Shown: positions 8,501 through 16,006, numbered from the stretch's first letter. The stretch is 27,771 bases of DNA from Pseudomonadota bacterium (GCA_023422735.1 JAFAGL010000219.1:1-27771), one strand, 5' to 3'. The notes: generated by a model not told the origin, from the letters alone. Numbers and translations: made by a program.

Positions 8501-9029
8501 TCAGGTTTGCCGCGAGTGCCTGTTCGCTCTGATGGGCAACGGTCGATGATTTACCCGGATGGTCGTCGCCATAGACGATGAGCACACCGCCATGTTCTGT
8601 TGTACCTGCATAGTTTGCGTGTTTGAATACGTCGCCGGAGCGATCGACGCCCGGTCCCTTGCCATACCAGAGGCTAAAAACGCCGTCGACCTTTGCGCTT
8701 GCATAGTTGGCGAGTTGCTGAGTGCCCCATACCGACGTTGCGGCGAGGTCTTCGTTGACACCGGGCTGGAAGCGGACGGAGGCTGCGGTCAGAAGATCCC
8801 GACTGCGCCAAAGTTCACTGTCGAAGCCGCCGAGAGGCGAGCCGCGATAACCGGAAACAAAGCCGCCGGTGTTAAGGCCGGCGCGCCGGTCTCGTTCGCG
8901 CTGCATCAGTAATGCGCGCACCAACGCCTGGGTACCAGAAAGCAGGATCACGCCTTCGGTCTTGATGTAGCGATCCTCGAGCGATGCCTCGACGTTTATG
9001 AAACTGCCGGGTTTCGCGATGTGGTTCAT
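5595..9029 (-). CDS. Indolepyruvate:ferredoxin oxidoreductase family protein, single-chain alpha-gamma fusion
   Basis: 1144 aa. Enzymes of this family decarboxylate a 2-oxoacid (indolepyruvate or other aryl/acyl pyruvates) to the acyl-CoA, using thiamine diphosphate and passing electrons to an iron-sulfur acceptor. Seen in order: an N-terminal pyrimidine-binding domain with GYRGSPLGG (60-68); CSGCPHNTST (438-447); the thiamine-phosphate site GDGTFSHSG (502-510) with ANDAVAMTGGQ (530-540); a cysteine cluster with C637, C640, C643, C649 and then C670, C676, C681, fitting Fe-S binding; and a C-terminal gamma domain with GVGGTGV (724-730) and TGLAQKGG (754-761). The length equals the fused bacterial form rather than the two-subunit archaeal IorAB. 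Its ATG overlaps the stop of the CoA-transferase gene by four bases. No ferredoxin gene is in the window. The true substrate is unknown. Confidence 0.93.
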   Translation of the reverse strand: MNHIAKPGSFINVEASLEDRYIKTEGVILLSGTQALVRALLMQRERDRRAGLNTGGFVSGYRGSPLGGFDSELWRSRDLLTAASVRFQPGVNEDLAATSVWGTQQLANYASAKVDGVFSLWYGKGPGVDRSGDVFKHANYAGTTEHGGVLIVYGDDHPGKSSTVAHQSEQALAANLIPSLYPADVQEILDYSLHGWALSRYSGLWVGLKTVNETVETTTSVTARELDLRIVSPNSKLDDAVIRPRQDYAPQRDESVVIRNRLPRIHEYARINGLDRRVVGAEGAKLGIVTAGKTWGDLREALLLLGIHHERAEALGISVFKIGLIWPVEPEGLKSFATGCEELFFVEEKRAFLEEQALQILFHEPVRPRVTGKLEPDGTELLPSDIQLSGRAIARALARRLRALGLADDELEQKARALEEAEPVLPLENQPKRLPYFCSGCPHNTSTRLPEGATGLAGIGCHSMAMWMNRDTQKPVQMGAEGANWIGAAPFTETCHVFQNMGDGTFSHSGLLAIRAAVLSGVNITYKILANDAVAMTGGQPIEGALDTDSIVRQLLAENVTRLVVVTDDPKRTQVSVPDIQIVPRAELPRVQSELSRVSGTTAIVYEQVCAAEKRRRRKRGKMSEPPQRPVINPAVCEGCGDCSVQSNCVSVLPLETPLGVKRRIDQSNCNKDFSCVQGFCPSFVMLDGAKPKKNAAGVDPALLNSLPLRDPAEPADCDILITGVGGTGVVTIGSVLAMAAHLVGQKAATYNMTGLAQKGGAVYSHLRLVSGSREVVSPLVGPGQADLLLGCDLVTAASADALAACDQTRTHAILDAAPLPTAAFQSQRDFRLDPEIMASQIGRASAGIESLAAGNVAERLLGDRIGANMMLVGFAYQQGWLPLPLSSIRKAIEMNGAAVKLNLTALDLGRLASHDPKAVEALMGPAKSQTIPEDLDELVAQRSDHLVAYQGKALALRFRNAIRAVQDAEARLTPGSTELSRAAATTLSRVMSYKDEYEVARLYSTPEWRNMLQNEFENIQDMKLLLAPPIISRIDPDTGRPAKRAFGPWIFPVLRGLACLSFLRGTGFDPFGRTAERRAERALAAEVESVIATASRNLTSEKRTACLAYLAAVSEIRGFGPVKEAAFTRFETRKVEFLAKLQP

Positions 9030-10246
9030 TTAGCGCTCATGCCTTCATCGCCGACGCGGCCGGAACTGCAGTGAACAACCTTTTGCATCTCGAGATTCTC
9101 AATTTCTTCCACCGTAAACCCGATGCTCTTGAGAATATCCTGCGTGTCAGCGCCGGGTGTTTCTGCGAAATGTCGCAATGGTGGCAAAGCGCCATCATAG
9201 CTTACCGGGTGGTTGAGGACGCGGAATTCCCGTCCGGTGGAAATCGGGATTGAGCCAAAGGATCCGTTATGGGCGATCTGCGGGTCGTTTGGCAGGTCGT
9301 CATAGGTCTGCACGCGCGAATACCACATCTGCAACGGAGCCAAGGCACGGTCGAGCTGATCATACGTCCAGTTCGCCAGCACGATGCCAAGCCGGCGCAT
9401 GATCGCATCGCGGTTCTCCATTCGGTCGACCGCCAGTTCGACGAGTTCCGCATCACCGATGGCCTGAGCGAAGTTGTCAACGCCTCCTCCCAAGCTCAGC
9501 ACGGCATGGCAATCCCTGAGTTTGAAGACGCCATAGGGTGCCGGAAGGAACCATGAGGCAAGACGTCCGTCGCGCCGAACCCAGTCCTGCGTGAGATTTC
9601 CGGAGAAATATCCGGACATGGACTCACCCTGCAGGTCAAGACCTGCGCTCAGCAGATTGGATTCGATCCGTGTACCCACACCGGTCGTCAGCTTGCGGAT
9701 ATAGGCACCGCAAATCGCCATCGCCATCAGGGCTGCACCATGCATGTCAATGATCGGGACGCCCGGAACGACGGGGACCGTCTCGATGTCACCAGTCACC
9801 GAGATCAGTCCGCAGCGCCCTTGGACCAAGAGATCCTGTCCCGGGGCATCCTTCATGGGACCGCTTCCGCCCCAGCCTGAGGCCGAGGCATAGATGATGT
9901 CGGGCTTTATGGTCTTGACCGCTTCATATCCGAACCCAAGCCGGTCGAGGACGCCGCCGCGATAATTCTCAAGCACAACGTCTGCGGTTTCGAGCAGCCG
10001 CTTGACCACATCTCCGGAGCCGGGAGCCTTAAGGTCGATCGCGACCGAACGGACATTACGGTTGACGGAGGCGTAGGTAGCGCTGATTCCGTCTAGGAAA
10101 ACGTTAGCCGGCCCATAACTGCGTTCAAAGGCTCCCCCGAGCGGCTCGATCTTGATGACCTCCGCACCCATATCCGCAAGATATTGGCCTGCCGCGGGAC
10201 CCTGCACGAAATGCGTGAAACTCACGACTTTCATCTGACCTAGCAT
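9026..10246 (-). CDS. CaiB/BaiF (family III) CoA-transferase
   Basis: 406 aa, the family's standard length. These cytosolic enzymes move CoA from one acyl-CoA to a free acid. The N-terminal GPAAGQYLADMGAEVIKIEP (15-35) and the R-x-x-SVAIDLK block (66-73) are typical. The catalytic aspartate that forms the mixed anhydride is predicted to be D167 in VPIIDMHGAA, matching the position of the known Asp (about 169) in formyl-CoA transferase and CaiB. SGWGGSGPMKDAPGQD (123-138) is the usual central motif. GAGGAA upstream supports the ATG at 10246. It is coupled to the downstream oxidoreductase by ATGA overlap, so CoA transfer and oxoacid decarboxylation are probably linked steps. The acyl pair is not predictable. 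Confidence 0.92.
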   Translation of the reverse strand: MLGQMKVVSFTHFVQGPAAGQYLADMGAEVIKIEPLGGAFERSYGPANVFLDGISATYASVNRNVRSVAIDLKAPGSGDVVKRLLETADVVLENYRGGVLDRLGFGYEAVKTIKPDIIYASASGWGGSGPMKDAPGQDLLVQGRCGLISVTGDIETVPVVPGVPIIDMHGAALMAMAICGAYIRKLTTGVGTRIESNLLSAGLDLQGESMSGYFSGNLTQDWVRRDGRLASWFLPAPYGVFKLRDCHAVLSLGGGVDNFAQAIGDAELVELAVDRMENRDAIMRRLGIVLANWTYDQLDRALAPLQMWYSRVQTYDDLPNDPQIAHNGSFGSIPISTGREFRVLNHPVSYDGALPPLRHFAETPGADTQDILKSIGFTVEEIENLEMQKVVHCSSGRVGDEGMSAK

Positions 10247-10288
10247 GGCTTCCTCATTTAGCTGAGCTGGATCGCGGGAGAGCGGCGG

Positions 10289-11452
10289 TCAGACCACTGC
10301 CTGACCCGATTTTAGCATCGAACGCGCGATGATCATCCGGTGGATGTCAGAAGCGCCGTCGAAGATTCGATAGACCCGCGCGTCGCGATAGAGCTGCTCG
10401 ATATTGAGCTCCTTGCAATATCCCATACCGCCAAAAATCTGCACGGATTTATCGGCGACCCGTCCGAGCATTTCGGAGGCGAAATATTTGACCATCGAGA
10501 CCTTCTCTCGCGGATCAAGACCCTGATCGATTTCCCAAGCGGCATTCAGCACCATCATCCGCGCAGCGAAAAGTTCCGTTTGCATGTCGGCGAGCATGGC
10601 CTGAACCATCTGGAACTCGCCGATCGTTTGACCGAACTGCTTGCGCTGGCGCGCATAATCGACGCTGGCATTCAGCAGCTTTCGCGCCATGCCGACGGAG
10701 CGACCGCCGACCATGCCCAGACGGACCCGGTTGATGGTCGAAAGCGCTTGGTAAAGTCCCGTGCCTTCCTCGCCGAGCATCTGTGACTTGGGCAGGCGCA
10801 TATTCTCGAAAAAGAGTTCGCAGTGATTCGTTGCACGCAATCCCATCATGTACTGAACGCGGCCGATCGTGAAACCCGGCGTGTCGCGATCCACCAGGAA
10901 TGCGCTGATGCCGCGCGCGCCCTTGCCGGGATCCGTGACAGCCGTGACGATGAATGCGTCCGAAACGTCCGCGTCGGAAATGAAATGCTTGCTGCCATTC
11001 AGGATGAAATCATCGCCATCCCGGCGCGCTTGGGTCTTTATGCCAGCGGCATCGGAGCCGGCGGCGGGCTCAGTCATGCCAAGAGCGACGTTGATTTCGC
11101 CGGCTACGGCCCTGTCGAGATACTTTGCGCGCTGATCGCCGACACAATTCAGTAGTGACATCGGAATGGCGCCAAATGCGCGCCGCACCAACGCGTCCTT
11201 TGTGTAGCCAAACTCTTCCTCGCAAAGACACATGTCCACCGCGCTCAGGCCGCCGCCGCCGACCTCCTCAGGCATGCCGAGCGCGAAGAGACCCAACTCT
11301 TTCGCTTTGCCGCGCAATTCCTGAACGAGTTCGGTTCGCACGAACTGAAGTTCCTCGACCTCCGCTTCATGCGGCGCGAGCTCCTGCGCTATGAATTTGC
11401 GCAGCATTTCGAGCAACATTTGCGTTTCAGAGGAAATAGAAAAGTCGATCAC
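10289..11452 (-). CDS. Acyl-CoA dehydrogenase
   Basis: 387-aa FAD enzyme that introduces a 2,3-double bond into an acyl-CoA and passes electrons to ETF. The start is a GTG at 11452 with AGGAGG six bases upstream. MTEPAAGSD (126-134) is the first family signature. FGGMGYCKELNIEQLYRDARV (340-360) and RIFDGASDIHR (362-372) form the C-terminal signature. At the position of the catalytic base (Glu in IYEGTS of medium-chain enzymes) this protein has Asp365, a substitution that recurs in some dehydrogenases with unusual substrates. It follows the enoyl-CoA hydratase gene by 32 bases and precedes the CoA-transferase. Substrate unknown. Confidence 0.94.
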   Translation of the reverse strand: MIDFSISSETQMLLEMLRKFIAQELAPHEAEVEELQFVRTELVQELRGKAKELGLFALGMPEEVGGGGLSAVDMCLCEEEFGYTKDALVRRAFGAIPMSLLNCVGDQRAKYLDRAVAGEINVALGMTEPAAGSDAAGIKTQARRDGDDFILNGSKHFISDADVSDAFIVTAVTDPGKGARGISAFLVDRDTPGFTIGRVQYMMGLRATNHCELFFENMRLPKSQMLGEEGTGLYQALSTINRVRLGMVGGRSVGMARKLLNASVDYARQRKQFGQTIGEFQMVQAMLADMQTELFAARMMVLNAAWEIDQGLDPREKVSMVKYFASEMLGRVADKSVQIFGGMGYCKELNIEQLYRDARVYRIFDGASDIHRMIIARSMLKSGQAVV

Positions 11453-11484
11453 GAGGAGCCTCCTGGCGATATATAAAACGCGCT

Positions 11485-12297
11485 CTAACGAACGCTAAAA
11501 TCTGCTACAGCGAGCACATCGGAGAACTGCGCAGGACGCTTCTCCACAAAAGCGGTCACACCTTCATTGAAATCGCGCGTCTGCGAGAGTGTTTCGCTGA
11601 GATCAAGCGAGCGCGCGATGGCCTCACTTTCCGTCAGATCAAATGCATTCTCGAGCGCCGTTTTGCAGGCATAAGCTGCCTGCGCCGGCGCATTGGCCAA
11701 TCGCGTTGCAATGTCGAGCGCCGCGGCCTTGGCCTGGCCATCCGGCGCAACGCGATTGATCAGGCCCCAAGACAGTGCGGTTTCAGCCGAGATCATGTCG
11801 CCAAGCAGCATCATTTCCTTGGCTCGCCCCATGCCGATGCGCCGCGTCACACGAACGGTGCCGCCACTTCCCGGGAAGCCCCCGAGCTTGATTTCGGGAA
11901 GACCCATGCGAGACCCTTCGGAGGCGACTAGCATATCGCATCCGGCGGCGAGTTCGAGACCACCGCCAAGTGCAATTCCTTCGATGGCGGCGACAGTCGG
12001 CTTGGGAAAATGGGCGACCCGACCATAAACGTCATTCTCGGGACCAAGCTTCTTGCGTACGATATCCCGCTCGGCGCAGAGACGAGGAAATTCACGGATT
12101 TCCGATCCTGCGCAGAATGCCCTGTCGCCGTCGCCGCACAGGACCAGCGCACCCACACCGCTATCGGCCTCAAGTTCGGTAAGCGCTGCGCCCAACGCGC
12201 GCGTCATGTCGAGCGTGACGGTATTCATCTTGCCGTGCGACAACACGACAATCGCGACACGGTCGTGCCGCTCAATTCTGATCCCGCTTTCCGACAT
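11485..12297 (-). CDS. Enoyl-CoA hydratase/isomerase (crotonase family)
   Basis: 270 aa from the ATG at 12297, chosen because GGAGGA lies five bases upstream; an in-frame TTG at 12309 overlaps that site and is unlikely. The oxyanion-hole and catalytic residues of true hydratases are present: FCAGSEI (61-67), GIALGGGLELAAGCD with Glu115, and GLPEIKLGGFPGSGGT with Glu135. Both catalytic glutamates favour hydration of a trans-2-enoyl-CoA over mere isomerisation. It is the first gene of the minus unit that continues with acyl-CoA dehydrogenase, CoA-transferase and the oxoacid oxidoreductase. Its promoter region shares the operator at 12334-12347 with the divergent plus unit. Confidence 0.93.
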   Translation of the reverse strand: MSESGIRIERHDRVAIVVLSHGKMNTVTLDMTRALGAALTELEADSGVGALVLCGDGDRAFCAGSEIREFPRLCAERDIVRKKLGPENDVYGRVAHFPKPTVAAIEGIALGGGLELAAGCDMLVASEGSRMGLPEIKLGGFPGSGGTVRVTRRIGMGRAKEMMLLGDMISAETALSWGLINRVAPDGQAKAAALDIATRLANAPAQAAYACKTALENAFDLTESEAIARSLDLSETLSQTRDFNEGVTAFVEKRPAQFSDVLAVADFSVR

Positions 12298-12322
12298 ACG
12301 CTCCTCCAACCGTGCCTTTTGC

Positions 12323-12351
12323 TTGACTCATCCTGACTTGCACGTCAATAA
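12323..12351 (+). promoter_or_regulatory. Operator A and overlapping promoter in the divergent enoyl-CoA hydratase / DUF1330 region
   Basis: TGACTTGCACGTCA (12334-12347) has inverted TGAC/GTCA ends separated by six bases, inside CTGACTTGCACGTCAATA. Closely related elements occur at 22665 and 26057, in front of the other catabolic units. On the plus strand the element sits in the 17-base spacer between TTGACT (12323-12328) and a weaker CAATAA (12346-12351), where a bound repressor would block RNA polymerase. The plus unit contains a TetR gene, so it is the obvious candidate binder and would be autoregulated. The sequence match is direct; the binding is inferred. Confidence 0.6.
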
Positions 12352-12417
12352 GTTTTTTGAAGCGTGGACGCGCTGATGGGCGGTACTCAAATCAAATTTC
12401 AGAAGGTGGAGCAGATA

Positions 12418-12705
12418 ATGGCAGCTATTGTGGTGGCTAAGGTCCGTGTGACCGACCCCGATAAATACGAGGGCTACAAACCACTGGCCAAGACGGCCAT
12501 CGAAGCTTTTGGCGGGAAATATCTGGCACGGGGCGCTGACCCAGTGACGCTTGAGGGCGAGCCGGTGGCTGAGCGCTATGTCGTTGTCGAGTTCGACTCA
12601 GTCGAGACGGCACAGCGCTTCTATGATTCGGAACTCTATCTTGCGGCGCGCGAAGCCAGAGCTGGAGCAGCCCAGGCCGAGATCATCGTCCTAACAGGCG
12701 TGTAA
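12418..12705 (+). CDS. DUF1330 domain-containing protein
   Basis: 95 aa from the ATG at 12418, selected by GGTGGAG six bases upstream and because it gives the family's standard length with the expected MAAIVVAKVRVTDPDKY opening. An earlier in-frame ATG at 12364 would add 18 atypical residues. The domain is a dimeric ferredoxin-like alpha/beta-barrel fold, visible as the YEGYKPLAKTAIEAFGGKYLARG and YVVVEFDSVETAQRFYDSELY blocks. Members sit in many catabolic operons, but no general activity is established. It is the first gene of the plus unit, followed after ten bases by the aldolase gene. A role in isomerisation or product handling is possible, not shown. Confidence 0.9.
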   Translation: MAAIVVAKVRVTDPDKYEGYKPLAKTAIEAFGGKYLARGADPVTLEGEPVAERYVVVEFDSVETAQRFYDSELYLAAREARAGAAQAEIIVLTGV

Positions 12706-12715
12706 GGAATTCCAA

Positions 12716-13660
12716 ATGCCAAGAATGTCCTATGATTGCAGCGGCGTTATTCCCGCCTGTCTGCTACCTCTTCACGATGATCTCACGATCGATGAAAAAA
12801 GCTACCGTTCGCATCTGCGCGATGTCGCTGGCGTTCCGGGGGTGGCGGCAATAACAGTGAATGGCCATGCTTCCGAGGTGTCTTCATGCAGTTTTGAGGA
12901 GCAGCAATTCCTGCTGGAAACGGCGCTAGATGAGGCCGGTGATCGCATTCCGTTCATCAACGGCGTCTATGCAGATAGCGGACACGAGGCTGTCCGGATC
13001 GCAAGGATGGCGGACAGCAGTGGCGCGTCAGCCCTGCTGATATTTCCGTCGAACGTCCTTCTGCTCGGCCAGCGCCCGGAAATGGTAGTCGACCACTACA
13101 AGCGCATCGCAGATGCGACCGACCTGCCGCTCATCATCTTCCAGTTTCCTGCAAACCTCCCGGTTGCCCACAGCTTTGATGTTTTGTGCAGGCTGATAGA
13201 GGAAGTACCAACTGTCCGCGCCATGAAGGACGGTATCGGAAACCCGGTCCTGCACGAGATGAACATTCGCGAGTTGCAGTCTTCGGATCGTCCATTCAAC
13301 GTACTCACAACCCATTCGGCATGGCTTCTGCCGTCTCTTGTGCTTGGATGCAACGGGCTCCTGTCAGGCGCAGGGAGCACCATCGCGGATCTCCAGGTTC
13401 GCCTTTATGAGGCAATTAAAGCTGATGATCTCGTAACAGGACAGAATATCGCAAAGCGTATCTATCCGCTCACGCATGCCTTCTACCGGGAGCCGGGGGT
13501 TGATATGCATAACCGGATGAAGGAAGCACAGGTCATTCTTGGACGTTTGCCGAGCGCTGCGGTTCGCGCGCCGCTGCAGAAACTTTCCGAAGCGGAGATC
13601 GAGGGCATCCGGCAGGCGCTTGCCAAAGCAGGCGTAACTCGGGAAGGTGCGGAATTCTGA
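12716..13660 (+). CDS. Dihydrodipicolinate synthase (DapA/NanA) superfamily aldolase, non-biosynthetic
   Basis: 314 aa, a TIM-barrel class I aldolase. The Schiff-base lysine is predicted as Lys171 in VRAMKDGIG. At the place of the catalytic tyrosine of DapA (YNVP) the protein has Phe142 in IFQFPANLP. The substrate loop that reads GTTGE in DapA is NGHASEVSS here (49-57). These changes argue against lysine biosynthesis and for a retro-aldolase, hydratase-aldolase or hydrolase acting in the catabolic pathway, possibly releasing pyruvate. It lies between the DUF1330 and TetR genes with short gaps, so the three are probably one transcript. The substrate cannot be named from sequence. Confidence 0.88.
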   Translation: MPRMSYDCSGVIPACLLPLHDDLTIDEKSYRSHLRDVAGVPGVAAITVNGHASEVSSCSFEEQQFLLETALDEAGDRIPFINGVYADSGHEAVRIARMADSSGASALLIFPSNVLLLGQRPEMVVDHYKRIADATDLPLIIFQFPANLPVAHSFDVLCRLIEEVPTVRAMKDGIGNPVLHEMNIRELQSSDRPFNVLTTHSAWLLPSLVLGCNGLLSGAGSTIADLQVRLYEAIKADDLVTGQNIAKRIYPLTHAFYREPGVDMHNRMKEAQVILGRLPSAAVRAPLQKLSEAEIEGIRQALAKAGVTREGAEF

Positions 13661-13686
13661 CCAGTATAATGCGTTAGGGGGCAGTC

Positions 13687-14304
13687 ATGGAAAACACGAT
13701 GCGGGAGCAGATCAAGCGGATGGCAGAAGAACTGCTGATCCGGCATGGATATCGTGGCTTCAATTTCCGCTCCATCGCTGAAGAGCTTGGCACAACCCGT
13801 GCCAATCTCCACTACCACTTCAAGAACAAGGATGGCCTTGTTCTTGAAGTGCTCGATGAATATGCGAGCCGGACGATCGCACTCTATGAGGTGGTTTGGG
13901 CTGATCCAACCACCAGCCTGCGCGAGAAGGTAAAACGCACCACCGAGCATGCACGCGTGCGCTACAAGGAGTTCAATACGCCGAAAGATACGGGTGCATC
14001 CTGGAGCCTGATGATTCGCCTGCGATCGGACGCTGATGCGCTGACATTGCCCATGCAGCATATATTGCAGAACGCAACCCGCGAGTTCGAGCGGCTCGTC
14101 AGAATAGGCGTGCGGCTGTCCATCAATTCAGGCGAGCTCGCTGCCGACGCCCCCGAAGAAGATATCGTCGTGCTGCTAAGCAACACGATCCACTATGCCG
14201 GGTCGGTCACCCGCGATCATGCAAATTTCGCTCGACTGGAAAAGTTGTGGCAGTCGTCCATCAATCTTATCGAAAAGGCCTATGCCGGTCAGGTGCCCGC
14301 ATAA
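13687..14304 (+). CDS. TetR/AcrR family transcriptional regulator
   Basis: 205 aa. The N-terminal helix-turn-helix covers about residues 8-52: AEELLIRHGYRGFNFRSIAEELG, then TTRANLHYHFKNKDGLV, the standard TetR recognition helix. The C-terminal helical ligand domain is diverse, as usual. It is the third gene of the plus unit starting at 12418. It is the only regulator inside the catabolic cluster, so it is the best candidate to bind the repeated TGACTTG...GTCA elements at 12334, 22665 and 26057. An acyl-CoA or free-acid pathway intermediate is a likely inducer, by analogy with other TetR repressors of acyl-CoA catabolism. Its 3' end overlaps the convergent CoA-ligase gene by 16 bases. Confidence 0.94.
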   Translation: MENTMREQIKRMAEELLIRHGYRGFNFRSIAEELGTTRANLHYHFKNKDGLVLEVLDEYASRTIALYEVVWADPTTSLREKVKRTTEHARVRYKEFNTPKDTGASWSLMIRLRSDADALTLPMQHILQNATREFERLVRIGVRLSINSGELAADAPEEDIVVLLSNTIHYAGSVTRDHANFARLEKLWQSSINLIEKAYAGQVPA

Positions 14305-15944
14305 AGTGAGCGAACCGCGATGTTGCGTTCGACCCTGTCCCAGATGCGCGCTGGATCGAAGGTTTCCCTGAGCGTATCCTTCCTGATTTTGCCCGTCGTT
14401 GAGCGGGGAAACTCACCTTTGATGTCTATATAGCGCGGCAACATGTGATGTGGCAGGCTTTTGGCCATGCTGCGAAGTATATCGAGCGGGTCGGACGCAT
14501 CTGCATCCGGCGCCAGAATGAGGCACAGCAGGATATCATCGTCGGATTCGAATTCCGAAGGTACACCGATAGCGGCGCTCTCCTGAACTCCGCCACACCG
14601 GTTGGCCGCATACTCGATGTCGTAGGCCGATATATTTTCGGCCCGGCGGCGAATCCGCTCTGACGCGCGTCCGCTGAACCACAACCAACCTTCTGCGTCG
14701 CGGTGACCGAAATCTCCCGTATGGAACCAGAGATTGCGTCGCGAATCGAGTGTTTCCTGGGGCGCGCCGAAATATCCTGGCGAGATGACGCCGGGTCGAC
14801 GCGGACGAATCTGAAACTCTCCCACTGTCCCATCGGGTACCTCGTGGTCTGTCTGTGGGTCAGCCACGCGGAACTGATACCATTCGTCCCGGATTTTGCC
14901 GCAACTTCCGGGGCGCAAAACCTCGTCGGCGGGGTGCCAAGCAGGAATGCCGATTTCCGTCATGCCCCAAGTCTCGATACCACGAACCCCAAACCGCTTC
15001 TCGAAAGCATGCGCGATATGGCGTGGAAAGGGTGAAGTTCCGAGCCGCGTCAGAGACATCTGGCCGTCTTCAGGACGAGCCGGCTGTGCATAAACCATTT
15101 CGATCAACGGCCCATGCATCAGAGTAGCGGTTGCACCTGTAGCGATGATCCTGTCGACCCACGCTGACGGTTCGAAACGGGTTTCAAGAGCCAGACGCCC
15201 ACCGGTCAGCAGGCAGGGAAGGACACCGCAATCGCGCCCCGCCATGTGGAACAGCGGGTGCGCGCAGAATATAGTGTCATTGCTCGAAAGCCAGAGCCCC
15301 TGCCGGGTCAATTCGGCCACAACAAAAACCTGAGCATGGGTCATCTGCACGGCTTTAGCCGGACCGGTAGTGCCGGATGTATACATGATCGTGGCGACAT
15401 CACCCGGTGTTGCCCCGCCGCCTGGAAGTGGGCCGTCGCCATCCGAAAGCTCTGGGCGGGCGGTCTCCAGTCCAAGCCTCGGTACTTTTCCGAGCGTGGA
15501 AACCGTTTCGTCGTCCATGGGTATGATCCAGAAACTCTCCAGCGTGGGTACGGTCGACGAAACACATGTGACCTGGTCAAGCATCGAGGCGGGTGCCAGA
15601 ATCCGGCGTACTCCAGCGAGCCGCAAGGCGTGCGCCAGTGGCTCTCCGACCAGCGCCGGGTTTATCGCGGCATCGACCGCGCCGATGATGTTGAGCGCGA
15701 ACCACCAGACAACAGCTTCCTGGGAGTTCGGGATTGCAAGGGCAACATTCTCGCCCTTCATCACGCCGTGAGCGACAAGCCATCGTGCGGCAGCGGCAAC
15801 CTTGGCGCGGAAAGCCCCGAACGACAGGTAAGGTTCGCTACGAAAGCTTAGAAAAGGTGCATCGGGCGTTAACTCAGCCCGAGCATCAAGTGCCTGACCA
15901 AGCGTCCACCTATCCGCTTCGCGCTTTGCAAAGATGTCCGGCAT
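14289..15944 (-). CDS. AMP-forming acyl-CoA ligase (ANL superfamily, CaiC-like)
   Basis: 551 aa from the ATG at 15944, chosen because AGGAG lies five bases upstream; an ATG at 16001 lacks a good site. The enzyme would activate a carboxylic acid with ATP and CoA. The P-loop-like A3 motif is YTSGTTGPAK (188-197). TWGMTEIG follows in the middle, then WFHTGDFG and FSGRASERIRRRAENISAYDIE (hinge), and near the C-terminus RSTTGKIRK with the adenylation lysine. It ends the ABC-importer operon, six to sixty bases after the binding-protein gene, so the imported compound is probably its substrate. It overlaps the TetR gene tail-to-tail. Confidence 0.93.
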   Translation of the reverse strand: MPDIFAKREADRWTLGQALDARAELTPDAPFLSFRSEPYLSFGAFRAKVAAAARWLVAHGVMKGENVALAIPNSQEAVVWWFALNIIGAVDAAINPALVGEPLAHALRLAGVRRILAPASMLDQVTCVSSTVPTLESFWIIPMDDETVSTLGKVPRLGLETARPELSDGDGPLPGGGATPGDVATIMYTSGTTGPAKAVQMTHAQVFVVAELTRQGLWLSSNDTIFCAHPLFHMAGRDCGVLPCLLTGGRLALETRFEPSAWVDRIIATGATATLMHGPLIEMVYAQPARPEDGQMSLTRLGTSPFPRHIAHAFEKRFGVRGIETWGMTEIGIPAWHPADEVLRPGSCGKIRDEWYQFRVADPQTDHEVPDGTVGEFQIRPRRPGVISPGYFGAPQETLDSRRNLWFHTGDFGHRDAEGWLWFSGRASERIRRRAENISAYDIEYAANRCGGVQESAAIGVPSEFESDDDILLCLILAPDADASDPLDILRSMAKSLPHHMLPRYIDIKGEFPRSTTGKIRKDTLRETFDPARIWDRVERNIAVRSLYAGT

Positions 15945-16006
15945 CGCTGCTCCTGTGATATGGAAACGGGGCCTGCTGGCGCCCGCTTCCATCGCTGGCA
16001 TGAAGC

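Noticed and set aside
12298..12309. Upstream TTG start for the enoyl-CoA hydratase
   Set aside because: The TTG-GAG-GAG codons are the ribosome site of the ATG at 12297.
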